Source: an uncultured Flavobacteriaceae bacterium
GTDB lineage: Bacteria > Bacteroidota > Bacteroidia > Flavobacteriales > Flavobacteriaceae
DNA length: 14,014 nucleotides
Direction: 5' to 3'
Assembly: GCA_938018045.1 (NCBI GenBank)
Contig: CALIIP010000011.1
Location: 1-14,014 of the forward strand
This document shows positions 7,649 to 13,003 of the stretch, one piece after another. The notes beneath the pieces were generated by a model. It did not search any database and was not told the origin of the DNA. It saw only the letters and a program-made list of their open reading frames with translations. The translations under genes and the position numbers were made by a program. Every line of letters starts with the position of its first letter. Positions within the stretch are counted from its first letter, which is position 1.

Positions 7649-7688
7649 TTAAAAATAAAAAAAGCGCTCCGAGTTTCGGAACGCTTTT
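7648..7688 (-). terminator. Rho-independent terminator of the prs-rplY operon
   Basis: Read on the minus strand, a 13-bp stem with one mismatch (7676-7688 pairing with 7660-7672, mismatch 7681/7667) and a 3-nt loop is followed by seven T residues, an A and five more T residues. It lies 19 nt after the rplY stop codon and about 12 nt before the upstream pth ATG, so pth probably depends on read-through or its own promoter. Confidence 0.85.
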
Positions 7689-7707
7689 AAAATATTTCTT
7701 CAGAAAT

Positions 7708-8343
7708 TTATTCTGTAGCAGCTTCTTCAGTCGCTCCTTCTTCAGATGCTCCTTCTTCGCCTTCTTCACCTTCTTCATCTTCGTCAACTACAACTGCAGC
7801 ACGAGCCATTGCAACTCTTACAATCGCCATGTTTTCTGGATGTAAAAATTCTAATTTTTCATCAGCAACATCAGAAATAGAAACATTATCTCCAATTTTA
7901 AGAGGAGTAATATCTACGCTGATAAAGTCTGGAAAATCTTTTGGAAGTGCACGTACTCTTAATTTACGGTTTGTAAATAAAAGACGACCTCCATTTAATA
8001 CACCTTGAGATGCTCCTGATATTTTAACAGGAATAGTCATGGTAATTTGCTTCCCTTCAAATAATTGATAGAAGTCAATGTGTAAAATTTTGTCAGTTAC
8101 AGGGTGAAATTGAATATCTTGTAAAATCGCAGCAAATTTCTCACCACTTTCAAGTTCAATCGATGCAGTATATACATTTGGAGTATACACTAAGTGTCTG
8201 AACGCTAATTCATCTGCTGAAAAATGTATGGCTTGTTCTCCTCCGTATAAAACGCAAGGTACCTTTCCAGCATTACGTAAGGCTTTAGTTGCTACTTTAC
8301 CTACGCTTTCTCTTTTGGATCCGTTGATCGTAATTGATTTCAT
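7708..8343 (-). CDS. rplY: 50S ribosomal protein L25 / general stress protein Ctc
   Basis: A 211-residue long-form bL25 (Ctc type). The N-terminal 5S rRNA-binding domain (about residues 1-90) opens with MKSITINGSKRESVGK, contains RNAGKVPCVLYGG, and ends with HPVTDKILHIDFYQL. The TL5/Ctc C-terminal beta domain (about 95-185) follows, including IPVKISGASQGVLNGG and FPDFISVDITPLKIGD. The last 25 residues are an acidic tail rich in Glu, Gly and Ala, common in Bacteroidota homologues. The protein binds 5S rRNA in the large ribosomal subunit. It starts 17 nt after the prs stop codon and is followed by a terminator, so prs and rplY form one operon. Confidence 0.95.
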   Translation of the reverse strand: MKSITINGSKRESVGKVATKALRNAGKVPCVLYGGEQAIHFSADELAFRHLVYTPNVYTASIELESGEKFAAILQDIQFHPVTDKILHIDFYQLFEGKQITMTIPVKISGASQGVLNGGRLLFTNRKLRVRALPKDFPDFISVDITPLKIGDNVSISDVADEKLEFLHPENMAIVRVAMARAAVVVDEDEEGEEGEEGASEEGATEEAATE

Positions 8344-8360
8344 TGTTTTTTATTTAATTA

Positions 8361-9302
8361 TTACATTATAAATTTATCACTGATGGATTTGTTGTTTTGC
8401 ACATTTTGCATAACATCAGCAAATAAAGGGGCGCAAGTTACAATTTTTATTTTAGAAGATGCTCTTTTTAAAGGAATTGTATCAGAAATAATTAATTCCG
8501 TTAATTTTGAGTTTTCAATACGCTCTATTGCACCTCCTGAAAGAATCCCGTGAGTTGTAACTGCACGCACACTTGTAGCTCCTTTTTCCATCATAATTTC
8601 AGCAGCTTTAGTTAGTGTTCCTGCCGTGTCAACCATATCATCAACCAAGATAACATCTTTACCTTCTACATTGCCAATTAGTTCCATATGTGAAATCACA
8701 TTTGCTTTTAAACGCTGTTTGTAACAGATTACAACTTCACATTTTAAATGTTTAGAATACGCATATGCACGTTTTGAACCTCCCATATCTGGAGATGCAA
8801 TCATCAAATTAGGAAGATTTAGGCTTTTTATATATGGCATAAATATGGTAGATGCGTATAAATGATCTACGGGTCTTTCAAAAAACCCTTGAATTTGATC
8901 TGCGTGTAAATCCATTGTAATAAGTCGAGTTGCTCCTGCGGTTTCAAGCATTTTTGCAACTAGTTTTGCAGTAATAGGAACTCTTGGTTTGTCTTTTCTA
9001 TCTTGTCTTGCCCAACCGAAATATGGAATTACGGCAGTAATATGCCTTGCTGATGCGCGTTTTGCTGCATCTATAATCATCAACATCTCCATTAAATTAT
9101 CTGCATTTGGAAATGTAGAGCCAATAATAAAAATTCTTCGACCTCTTACAGATTCTTCTAGTGCTGGTTGAAACTCACCATCACTATATTCAGAAAAGAT
9201 AACATTTCCGAGTGTTGCTCCGTATTCAGATACAATTTTTGCAGCAAGTCCTGGACTTTGTCTACAAGCAAAAAACTTAGGTTCAATAGTTGAAAAAGAC
9301 AT
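8361..9302 (-). CDS. prs: Ribose-phosphate pyrophosphokinase
   Basis: A 313-residue PRPP synthetase, full family length. It transfers pyrophosphate from ATP to ribose 5-phosphate, feeding purine, pyrimidine, histidine, tryptophan and NAD synthesis. Visible marks are FSDGEF-like YSDGEFQPALEESVRGR near 40-55, the ATP-binding RQDRKDKPR loop with R99, Q100, D101 and R102, the MDLHADQIQGFF segment with the active-site His, SPDMGGSKRA, and the PRPP-binding loop VDDMVDTAGT at 220-229. These fit the bacterial class I enzyme. It is the first gene of the prs-rplY operon, with a -7 promoter element 28 nt upstream and a divergent tRNA promoter beyond. Confidence 0.96.
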   Translation of the reverse strand: MSFSTIEPKFFACRQSPGLAAKIVSEYGATLGNVIFSEYSDGEFQPALEESVRGRRIFIIGSTFPNADNLMEMLMIIDAAKRASARHITAVIPYFGWARQDRKDKPRVPITAKLVAKMLETAGATRLITMDLHADQIQGFFERPVDHLYASTIFMPYIKSLNLPNLMIASPDMGGSKRAYAYSKHLKCEVVICYKQRLKANVISHMELIGNVEGKDVILVDDMVDTAGTLTKAAEIMMEKGATSVRAVTTHGILSGGAIERIENSKLTELIISDTIPLKRASSKIKIVTCAPLFADVMQNVQNNKSISDKFIM

Positions 9303-9330
9303 GATTTTTATGTGGTTTTGTGTTGTTGTA

Positions 9331-9338
9331 CAAAAGTA
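9331..9338 (-). promoter_or_regulatory. -7 promoter element of prs-rplY
   Basis: On the minus strand, TACTTTTG matches TAnnTTTG exactly and lies 28 nt before the prs ATG, leaving a leader of about 20 nt. A CTG about 21 nt upstream is one base off the TTG -33 element and sits at the usual spacing. Confidence 0.6.
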
Positions 9339-9382
9339 AAAATAAAAAGGGTGGTTTATCAGTTAAAAAATAATTTATTTTA

Positions 9383-9390
9383 TAAATTTG
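9383..9390 (+). promoter_or_regulatory. -7 promoter element of the tRNA-Leu / GIY-YIG locus
   Basis: TAAATTTG matches TAnnTTTG and lies 19 nt before the first base of the broken tRNA-Leu copy. No clear -33 TTG is visible. I find no second TAnnTTTG between here and the intact tRNA at 9760, so this is the only recognisable promoter for both the GIY-YIG gene and the intact tRNA. Confidence 0.55.
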
Positions 9391-9405
9391 CACACACAAT
9401 TATTA

Positions 9406-9432
9406 ATAAGCTCAAGTGGCGGAATTGGTAGA
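9406..9432 (+). repeat. 27-nt direct repeat, upstream copy (tRNA-Leu 5' part)
   Basis: Identical to 9756-9782. It starts with five bases of flank (ataag, the last base being tRNA position 1) and runs through the acceptor strand, first D-stem strand and D loop. The two copies bracket the GIY-YIG gene. Confidence 0.9.
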
Positions 9433-9478
9433 CCTGTCTGCCGACAGGCAGGCGCGCTAAAAGGATTCAAAATCCAGT
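9410..9478 (+). pseudogene. Broken tRNA-Leu(CAA) copy, 5' two-thirds only
   Basis: The sequence matches the intact tRNA-Leu at 9760 through the acceptor 5' strand and D loop (to 9432). It is then interrupted by a 20-nt palindrome (9433-9452). It resumes with cgcgct (9453-9458), carries an AAAA insertion (9459-9462), and continues through the CAA anticodon arm (9463-9477). The variable arm, T arm and 3' acceptor strand are absent: the following bases do not match, apart from a short ttgtgt. The AAAA splits the 5' strand of the anticodon stem. It cannot fold as a tRNA, so it is a remnant, although it keeps the upstream promoter. Confidence 0.85.
9433..9452. repeat. 20-nt palindrome inside the tRNA-Leu remnant
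   Basis: Arms cctgtctg (9433-9440) and caggcagg (9445-9452) form an 8-bp stem with one G-T wobble around the loop ccga. Removing exactly these 20 bases restores the tRNA order gtaga-cgcgct. The insertion point is the boundary between the D loop and the 3' strand of the D stem. It is unrelated to the REP pair at 6488-6546. Confidence 0.8.
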
Positions 9479-9513
9479 TCTTATAAAAATTGTGTTATTG
9501 AAAATATAAGAAA

Positions 9514-9759
9514 ATGTTCTATGTCTATGCGATTTCAAGTTTAAAACATAATTATATTTATGTTGGAATGACAGAAAATATAGATAACAGAATAAAACGA
9601 CATAATGACGGTAGAGAAAGAACTACAAAATTTTACAGTCCTTTTGAATTAATTTTTTCAGAAGTTTGTGAAACTAGACCAGAAGCCAGAATTAGAGAAA
9701 AATATTGGAAATCTGGAATTGGAAAAGAAAAACTAAGAGCAATTAGAAAAAAATTATAA
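9514..9759 (+). CDS. Small GIY-YIG nuclease family protein (UPF0213-like)
   Basis: An 81-residue single-domain GIY-YIG protein of usual size for the UPF0213/YhbQ-like group. The core reads YVYAI (residues 3-7), then IYVGMT (15-20), the catalytic Arg R26 in NIDNRIKRHN, and the metal-binding Glu E62 in RIREKYWKSG. All catalytic positions are present, so it is probably active. The C-terminus is basic, ending RAIRKKL. There is no extra DNA-recognition domain. The gene sits between a broken tRNA-Leu copy and an intact one, inside a 27-nt direct repeat. Its TAA stop (9757-9759) lies within the downstream repeat and touches the first base of the tRNA. An 8-bp inverted repeat (9478-9485 / 9505-9512) ends just before the ATG. 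A mobile or selfish role is an inference from this context, and a repair role cannot be excluded. Confidence 0.9.
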   Translation: MFYVYAISSLKHNYIYVGMTENIDNRIKRHNDGRERTTKFYSPFELIFSEVCETRPEARIREKYWKSGIGKEKLRAIRKKL

Positions 9760-9782
9760 GCTCAAGTGGCGGAATTGGTAGA
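9756..9782 (+). repeat. 27-nt direct repeat, downstream copy
   Basis: Identical to 9406-9432. It contains the last two bases of the GIY-YIG stop codon context (ATAAG, with the stop TAA at 9757-9759) and the first 23 bases of the intact tRNA-Leu. Confidence 0.9.
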
Positions 9783-9841
9783 CGCGCTGGATTCAAAATC
9801 CAGTAACTTCGGTTGTGTGGGTTCGATTCCCACCTTGAGTA
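9760..9841 (+). tRNA. tRNA-Leu (anticodon CAA)
   Basis: A complete 82-nt leucine tRNA. The acceptor gctcaag pairs with cttgagt at 9834-9840 (G-U at position 1), and the discriminator A is at 9841. The D stem is gcg/cgc around an 11-nt loop with GG. The anticodon stem ctgga/tccag encloses loop ttcaaaa, giving anticodon CAA, which reads UUG. The long variable arm (13 nt) has its own aac-ttcg-gtt stem, diagnostic of a class II tRNA. The T arm is gtggg-ttcgatt-cccac. CCA is not encoded. The gene starts at the base after the GIY-YIG stop codon and ends 3 nt before a terminator hairpin. Confidence 0.97.
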
Positions 9842-9844
9842 CTA

Positions 9845-9875
9845 AAAAACCTTAACATTTATAGTTAAGGTTTTT
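9845..9875 (+). terminator. Terminator after tRNA-Leu
   Basis: A perfect 12-bp stem (9845-9856 aaaaaccttaac with 9864-9875) around a 7-nt loop, ending in five T residues. A-rich on one side and T-rich on the other, it could work in both directions. It lies 3 nt after the tRNA and probably ends the GIY-YIG/tRNA transcript. Confidence 0.85.
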
Positions 9876-9935
9876 AAATTTATAGCCAAGAATAAAATTT
9901 GGTAAAACTTTAACCAAAAAATAATTAATTCTTTT

Positions 9936-9943
9936 TAACTTCG
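9936..9943 (+). promoter_or_regulatory. Weak candidate -7 element for the deaminase-ctpA pair
   Basis: TAACTTCG differs from TAnnTTTG at one fixed base and ends 15 nt before the ATG at 9959. A promoter is needed here because a terminator precedes the gene, but no -33 element is clear. Confidence 0.3.
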
Positions 9944-9958
9944 TACGATTAAATTTTA

Positions 9959-10384
9959 ATGGAGAAAAAACAAAAAAAATACGACACTGCTTATATGAAA
10001 ATGGCGCTAGAATGGGCCAAACTTTCTCATTGTGAGCGAAAGCAAGTTGGTGCATTGATTGTAAAAGATCGAATGATTATTTCTGACGGATTCAATGGTT
10101 CTCCATCTGGTTTTGAAAACAACTGCGAAGATGATGAAGGTAATACAAAATGGTATGTGCTACATGCAGAAGCAAATGCTATATCGAAAGTTGCCAGTTC
10201 TACACAATCTTGTAAGGAATCTACGTTATATATTACGCTATCACCTTGTAAAGAGTGCAGTAAATTAATCCATCAGTCTGGAATTAAGCGTGTTGTTTAT
10301 TCTCAAGAATACAAAGACATTTCTGGGATAAAATTTTTAGAAAAAGCTGGCGTTGAAATAACACATTTGAAAATAAATGAATAA
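9959..10384 (+). CDS. Deoxycytidylate (dCMP) deaminase family protein
   Basis: A 141-residue zinc-dependent cytidine/deoxycytidylate deaminase of the ComEB/dCMP deaminase group. The active-site signature is HAEANAI with zinc ligand H69 and proton-shuttle E71, followed by SPCKEC with zinc ligands C97 and C100. The N-terminal ERKQVGALIVKDRMIISDGFNGSPSG (26-51) matches the nucleotide-binding stretch of dCMP deaminases. The family converts dCMP to dUMP, a source of dTMP. C56 in NNC sits where many homologues carry another zinc-binding or structural Cys. The start ATG lacks a Shine-Dalgarno, as in its neighbours. The 3' end overlaps the protease gene by 8 nt, suggesting coupled translation. A role in DNA uptake by analogy with comEB would be speculation. 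Confidence 0.85.
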   Translation: MEKKQKKYDTAYMKMALEWAKLSHCERKQVGALIVKDRMIISDGFNGSPSGFENNCEDDEGNTKWYVLHAEANAISKVASSTQSCKESTLYITLSPCKECSKLIHQSGIKRVVYSQEYKDISGIKFLEKAGVEITHLKINE

Positions 10385-11951
10385 AAAAACACAATTACCA
10401 ATTTACTTAGGAATTGCAATTGCCGCTGGTATATTGATAGGAAGTTCTTTTAACTTTAAGAATAGCGCAAACTCAATTTTTAAATCAAATAACGAGGAAG
10501 CTAAAATAAAGAGGTTAATTGATTACATTCAGTATGATTATGTAGATGATGTTGATACTGAAGTTTTGTTAGATGGTGCTATAAATCAAATTGTAAACAA
10601 GTTAGATCCTCACTCAGTATATTTCAATAAAGAAGATTTTGCAAGTAACAACGAACAAATGCAAGGGAATTTTCATGGAATAGGAGTTCAATTCAGGCTA
10701 AATAAAGATTCTGTTGTTGTAACAAAAGTATTAGATGGTGCGCCAAGTAAAAAAGCAGGAATAAAGGCTGGAGATAGAATATTAATGGCAAATAATGATA
10801 GCATTTCAGGCGTTAATTTAACAAATGATGATGTAATGGGAATTCTTAAAGGAGCTTCCGATACAGAGGTGAAATTATCGGTTTATAGAAGATCAGTAGA
10901 TAAGGTTATTGATGTTTCTTTAAAACGTGGCGAAGTTCCAATTACAAGTGTATCAACATACTACATGTTAAATGAAGATACCGGATTTATTAAAATAGAT
11001 CGATTTGCAAGAACAACATATGATGAATTTAAAGTTGCTTTAGATAATTTACTTAGCAAAGGAATGAAGAAAATGGTGTTGGATTTGCGTGATAATCCAG
11101 GAGGGTATATGGACATAGCCAATGAAATTGCTGATGAATTTCTAGAAGATAACAAACTAATCGTATTTACTAAAAACAAAAGAGGAGATATCAATAAAGA
11201 CTTTGCAACTGAAAAAGGAGATTTTGAAAACGGTAAAGTATATATTTTAATTAATGAAAACTCCGCATCAGCTTCAGAAATAGTTGCAGGAGCGCTGCAA
11301 GATAATGATAAAGGAACTATTGTAGGTCGTCGTTCTTTTGGAAAAGGATTGGTACAAGAAATGATGGGGCTAGGTGATGGCTCGGCTATTAGATTAACAA
11401 CGGCAAGATATTATACACCAACAGGGAGATCAATACAAAAGCCTTATGACTTAAACGATAGTGATGAATATTATCAAAAGTTTAACGATCGCTATGAAAG
11501 TGGAGAATTAGTTTCTGCAGATAGTATAAAAGTAAACGATTCGCTTAAAAAATTCACAGAAAAAGGGAAAGTTGTTTATGGAGGCGGAGGAATAACACCT
11601 GATATTTTTGTTGCTATTGATACAACTCAATTTATTGAATCAAAATATGCAAATACATTAATTTTAAATCAATTTGGATTTGATTATGTAGATAATAATA
11701 GAAGTAAATTAGAGAAGTTATCTTTAAATGAATTTATTACTACTTTCGACAAAAAGGATGAAGTTCTGAATGATTATTTAAAAAAGTTGGATTTGAATGT
11801 GCTAATTTCTGATCATAAAAAAAGTATTCTAAAACGCTATTTAAAAGTAAACATAGCTCGATATTTGTTTGAAGACATTGGATTTAATAAAGTACTTCAA
11901 GAGGATGATAAAATGATAGATAAGATTTTTGAATTGGAAAACATCGAATAA
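10377..11951 (+). CDS. S41 family carboxy-terminal processing peptidase (CtpA-like)
   Basis: A 524-residue membrane-anchored periplasmic serine protease. Residues 9-26 (IYLGIAIAAGILIGSSFN) form an N-terminal membrane or signal segment. A PDZ domain covers about 95-175 (GIGVQF, then AGIKAGDRILMAN). The S41 catalytic domain covers about 195-345, with MVLDLRDNPGGY, the nucleophile S298 in NSASASEI and the general base K323 in SFGKGLVQ; the 25-residue Ser-Lys spacing equals that of the plant D1 processing protease. A C-terminal helical region of about 140 residues follows. The family trims or degrades proteins from the C-terminus in the envelope. The start overlaps the deaminase gene by 8 nt. The specific substrate is unknown. 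Confidence 0.93.
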   Translation: MNKKTQLPIYLGIAIAAGILIGSSFNFKNSANSIFKSNNEEAKIKRLIDYIQYDYVDDVDTEVLLDGAINQIVNKLDPHSVYFNKEDFASNNEQMQGNFHGIGVQFRLNKDSVVVTKVLDGAPSKKAGIKAGDRILMANNDSISGVNLTNDDVMGILKGASDTEVKLSVYRRSVDKVIDVSLKRGEVPITSVSTYYMLNEDTGFIKIDRFARTTYDEFKVALDNLLSKGMKKMVLDLRDNPGGYMDIANEIADEFLEDNKLIVFTKNKRGDINKDFATEKGDFENGKVYILINENSASASEIVAGALQDNDKGTIVGRRSFGKGLVQEMMGLGDGSAIRLTTARYYTPTGRSIQKPYDLNDSDEYYQKFNDRYESGELVSADSIKVNDSLKKFTEKGKVVYGGGGITPDIFVAIDTTQFIESKYANTLILNQFGFDYVDNNRSKLEKLSLNEFITTFDKKDEVLNDYLKKLDLNVLISDHKKSILKRYLKVNIARYLFEDIGFNKVLQEDDKMIDKIFELENIE

Positions 11952-12032
11952 TCTTCGTATTTTGCACAATACCAATTTGATTTTGTAATGTTGTGTAATT
12001 AAATTGAATTACTTTTTGCAAGATTGAAATAA

Positions 12033-12071
12033 AAATATTTTGACATAGCCATTGTTATGGCTAAATATTTT
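12033..12071. other. Bulged intergenic hairpin between ctpA-like gene and lpxH
   Basis: An inner stem tagccat/atggcta (12046-12052 with 12057-12063, loop tgtt) is extended by an outer stem of the self-complementary word aaatattt (12033-12040 with 12064-12071). A 5-nt bulge (12041-12045) lies on the left side only. It has no long T run. It could be a weak terminator, an RNA processing site or a protein-binding palindrome. The rest of 11952-12135 shows no gene and no clear promoter; TCAATTTG at 12119-12126 is one base from the -7 consensus. Confidence 0.55.
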
Positions 12072-12135
12072 CATGAAGGTATTGTGAAAAATAAATGATT
12101 TAAGACGGCATTATAAAGTCAATTTGGTATGTAAT

Positions 12136-12885
12136 ATGAGTCAAAAAAAAATATACTTTGCTTCCGATCAACACCTTGGAGCTCCAACAAAAGAAAAAAG
12201 TTTTCCAAGAGAACAAAAGTTTTTGCGTTGGCTTGATGAAGTAAAAAAAGATGCTGAGGCGATTTTTTTATTAGGAGATTTGTTTGATTTTTGGTTTGAA
12301 TACAAAACTGTAGTTCCAAAAGGATTTGTTCGCGTACTTGGCAAGTTAGCCGAAATAAAAGACAGCGGAATACCGATATATTTCTTCGTAGGAAACCATG
12401 ATTTATGGATGAATGATTATTTTGAAACCGAATTAAACATTCCTGTTTATCACGACACAAAAGAATTTACTTTCAATAATAAAACCTTTCTAATTGGTCA
12501 CGGAGACGGTTTAGGTCCTGGCGATAAAGGTTATAAAAGAATGAAAAAAGTCTTTACCAATCCGTTTTCAAAATGGTTGTATCGTTGGTTACATCCAGAT
12601 ATTGGAATGCGTTTAGGAAATTATTTATCAGTAAAAAACAAATTAATTTCAGGAGACGAAGACATCACTTTTTTAGGCGAAGACCAAGAATGGTTAGTGC
12701 AATATGCAAAGAAAAAACTTCAAGAAAAGCACTATGATTATTTCTTATTTGGTCACCGTCATTTACCTATGGAAATAATAGTTGGCGAAAACTCTAAATA
12801 CATCAATACTGGAGATTGGATATCACATTTCACCTATGCAGTTTTTGATTCAAAAGAATTGACACTCAAAACCTTTGAAGAATAA
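12136..12885 (+). CDS. lpxH: UDP-2,3-diacylglucosamine diphosphatase (LpxH-type metallophosphoesterase)
   Basis: LpxH hydrolyses UDP-2,3-diacylglucosamine to lipid X, the fourth step of lipid A synthesis, at the inner-membrane surface. I place the start at ATG 12136 (MSQKKIYFASDQHLG), giving 249 residues; an in-frame TTG at 12124 would add four residues without support. All calcineurin-like metal motifs are visible: D11 and H13 in SDQHLG, D48 in GDLFDFW, N87 and H88 in GNHD, H122 in GHGD, and H207 and H209 in GHRH. The GDLFDFW form, the YKRMKKVFTNPFSKWLYRWL insertion helices (about 130-150) and the length favour LpxH over a general phosphodiesterase. It is not tightly linked to either neighbour, with gaps of 184 and 118 nt. 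Confidence 0.9.
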   Translation: MSQKKIYFASDQHLGAPTKEKSFPREQKFLRWLDEVKKDAEAIFLLGDLFDFWFEYKTVVPKGFVRVLGKLAEIKDSGIPIYFFVGNHDLWMNDYFETELNIPVYHDTKEFTFNNKTFLIGHGDGLGPGDKGYKRMKKVFTNPFSKWLYRWLHPDIGMRLGNYLSVKNKLISGDEDITFLGEDQEWLVQYAKKKLQEKHYDYFLFGHRHLPMEIIVGENSKYINTGDWISHFTYAVFDSKELTLKTFEE

Positions 12886-12888
12886 CAA

Positions 12889-12914
12889 GTTTAAGGGTTT
12901 TTAAACATTTTTTT
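12889..12914 (+). terminator. Weak terminator-like hairpin after lpxH
   Basis: GTTTAA (12889-12894) pairs with TTAAAC (12901-12906) around a 6-nt loop and is followed by A and seven T residues. The stem is short and A+T-rich, so the call is tentative. Confidence 0.4.
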
Positions 12915-12955
12915 AACCATTCTTTAACAACAAACAATCTTTTTTTTTTGCTACT

Positions 12956-12986
12956 TGCAACCTCAAATAAAGCATAGTATATTCAC
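12956..12986 (+). promoter_or_regulatory. Candidate promoter of the MoxR-type gene
   Basis: A TTG at about 12956-12958 is followed after 20 nt by TATATTCA, which shares TA and TT with the -7 consensus TAnnTTTG at the usual Bacteroidota spacing. The ATG at 13004 follows by about 17 nt. The -7 match is poor, so this is tentative. Confidence 0.3.
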
Positions 12987-13003
12987 GCTTTAAATTTTTA
13001 ATA

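Noticed and set aside
9410..9510. The upstream tRNA-Leu copy as a functional or intron-containing tRNA
   Set aside because: The T arm and 3' acceptor strand are missing and there are two separate insertions, so no splicing of one insert restores a tRNA.
9303..9960. Phage or integrative-element attachment site at tRNA-Leu
   Set aside because: The repeat is the 5' rather than the usual 3' part of the tRNA, the bracketed segment is only about 350 nt, and no integrase is present.
9852..10055. Minus-strand open frame across the terminator and the deaminase 5' end
   Set aside because: It has no domain, overlaps a clear hairpin terminator and a conserved gene, and is A+T-driven chance coding.
12124..12135. 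TTG at 12124 as the lpxH start
   Set aside because: It adds only four residues (MVCN) before an ATG at 12136 that gives the normal family N-terminus.
12119..12460. Minus-strand open frame opposite lpxH
   Set aside because: It lies antisense to a gene with all catalytic motifs and shows no recognisable domain; it is a shadow.
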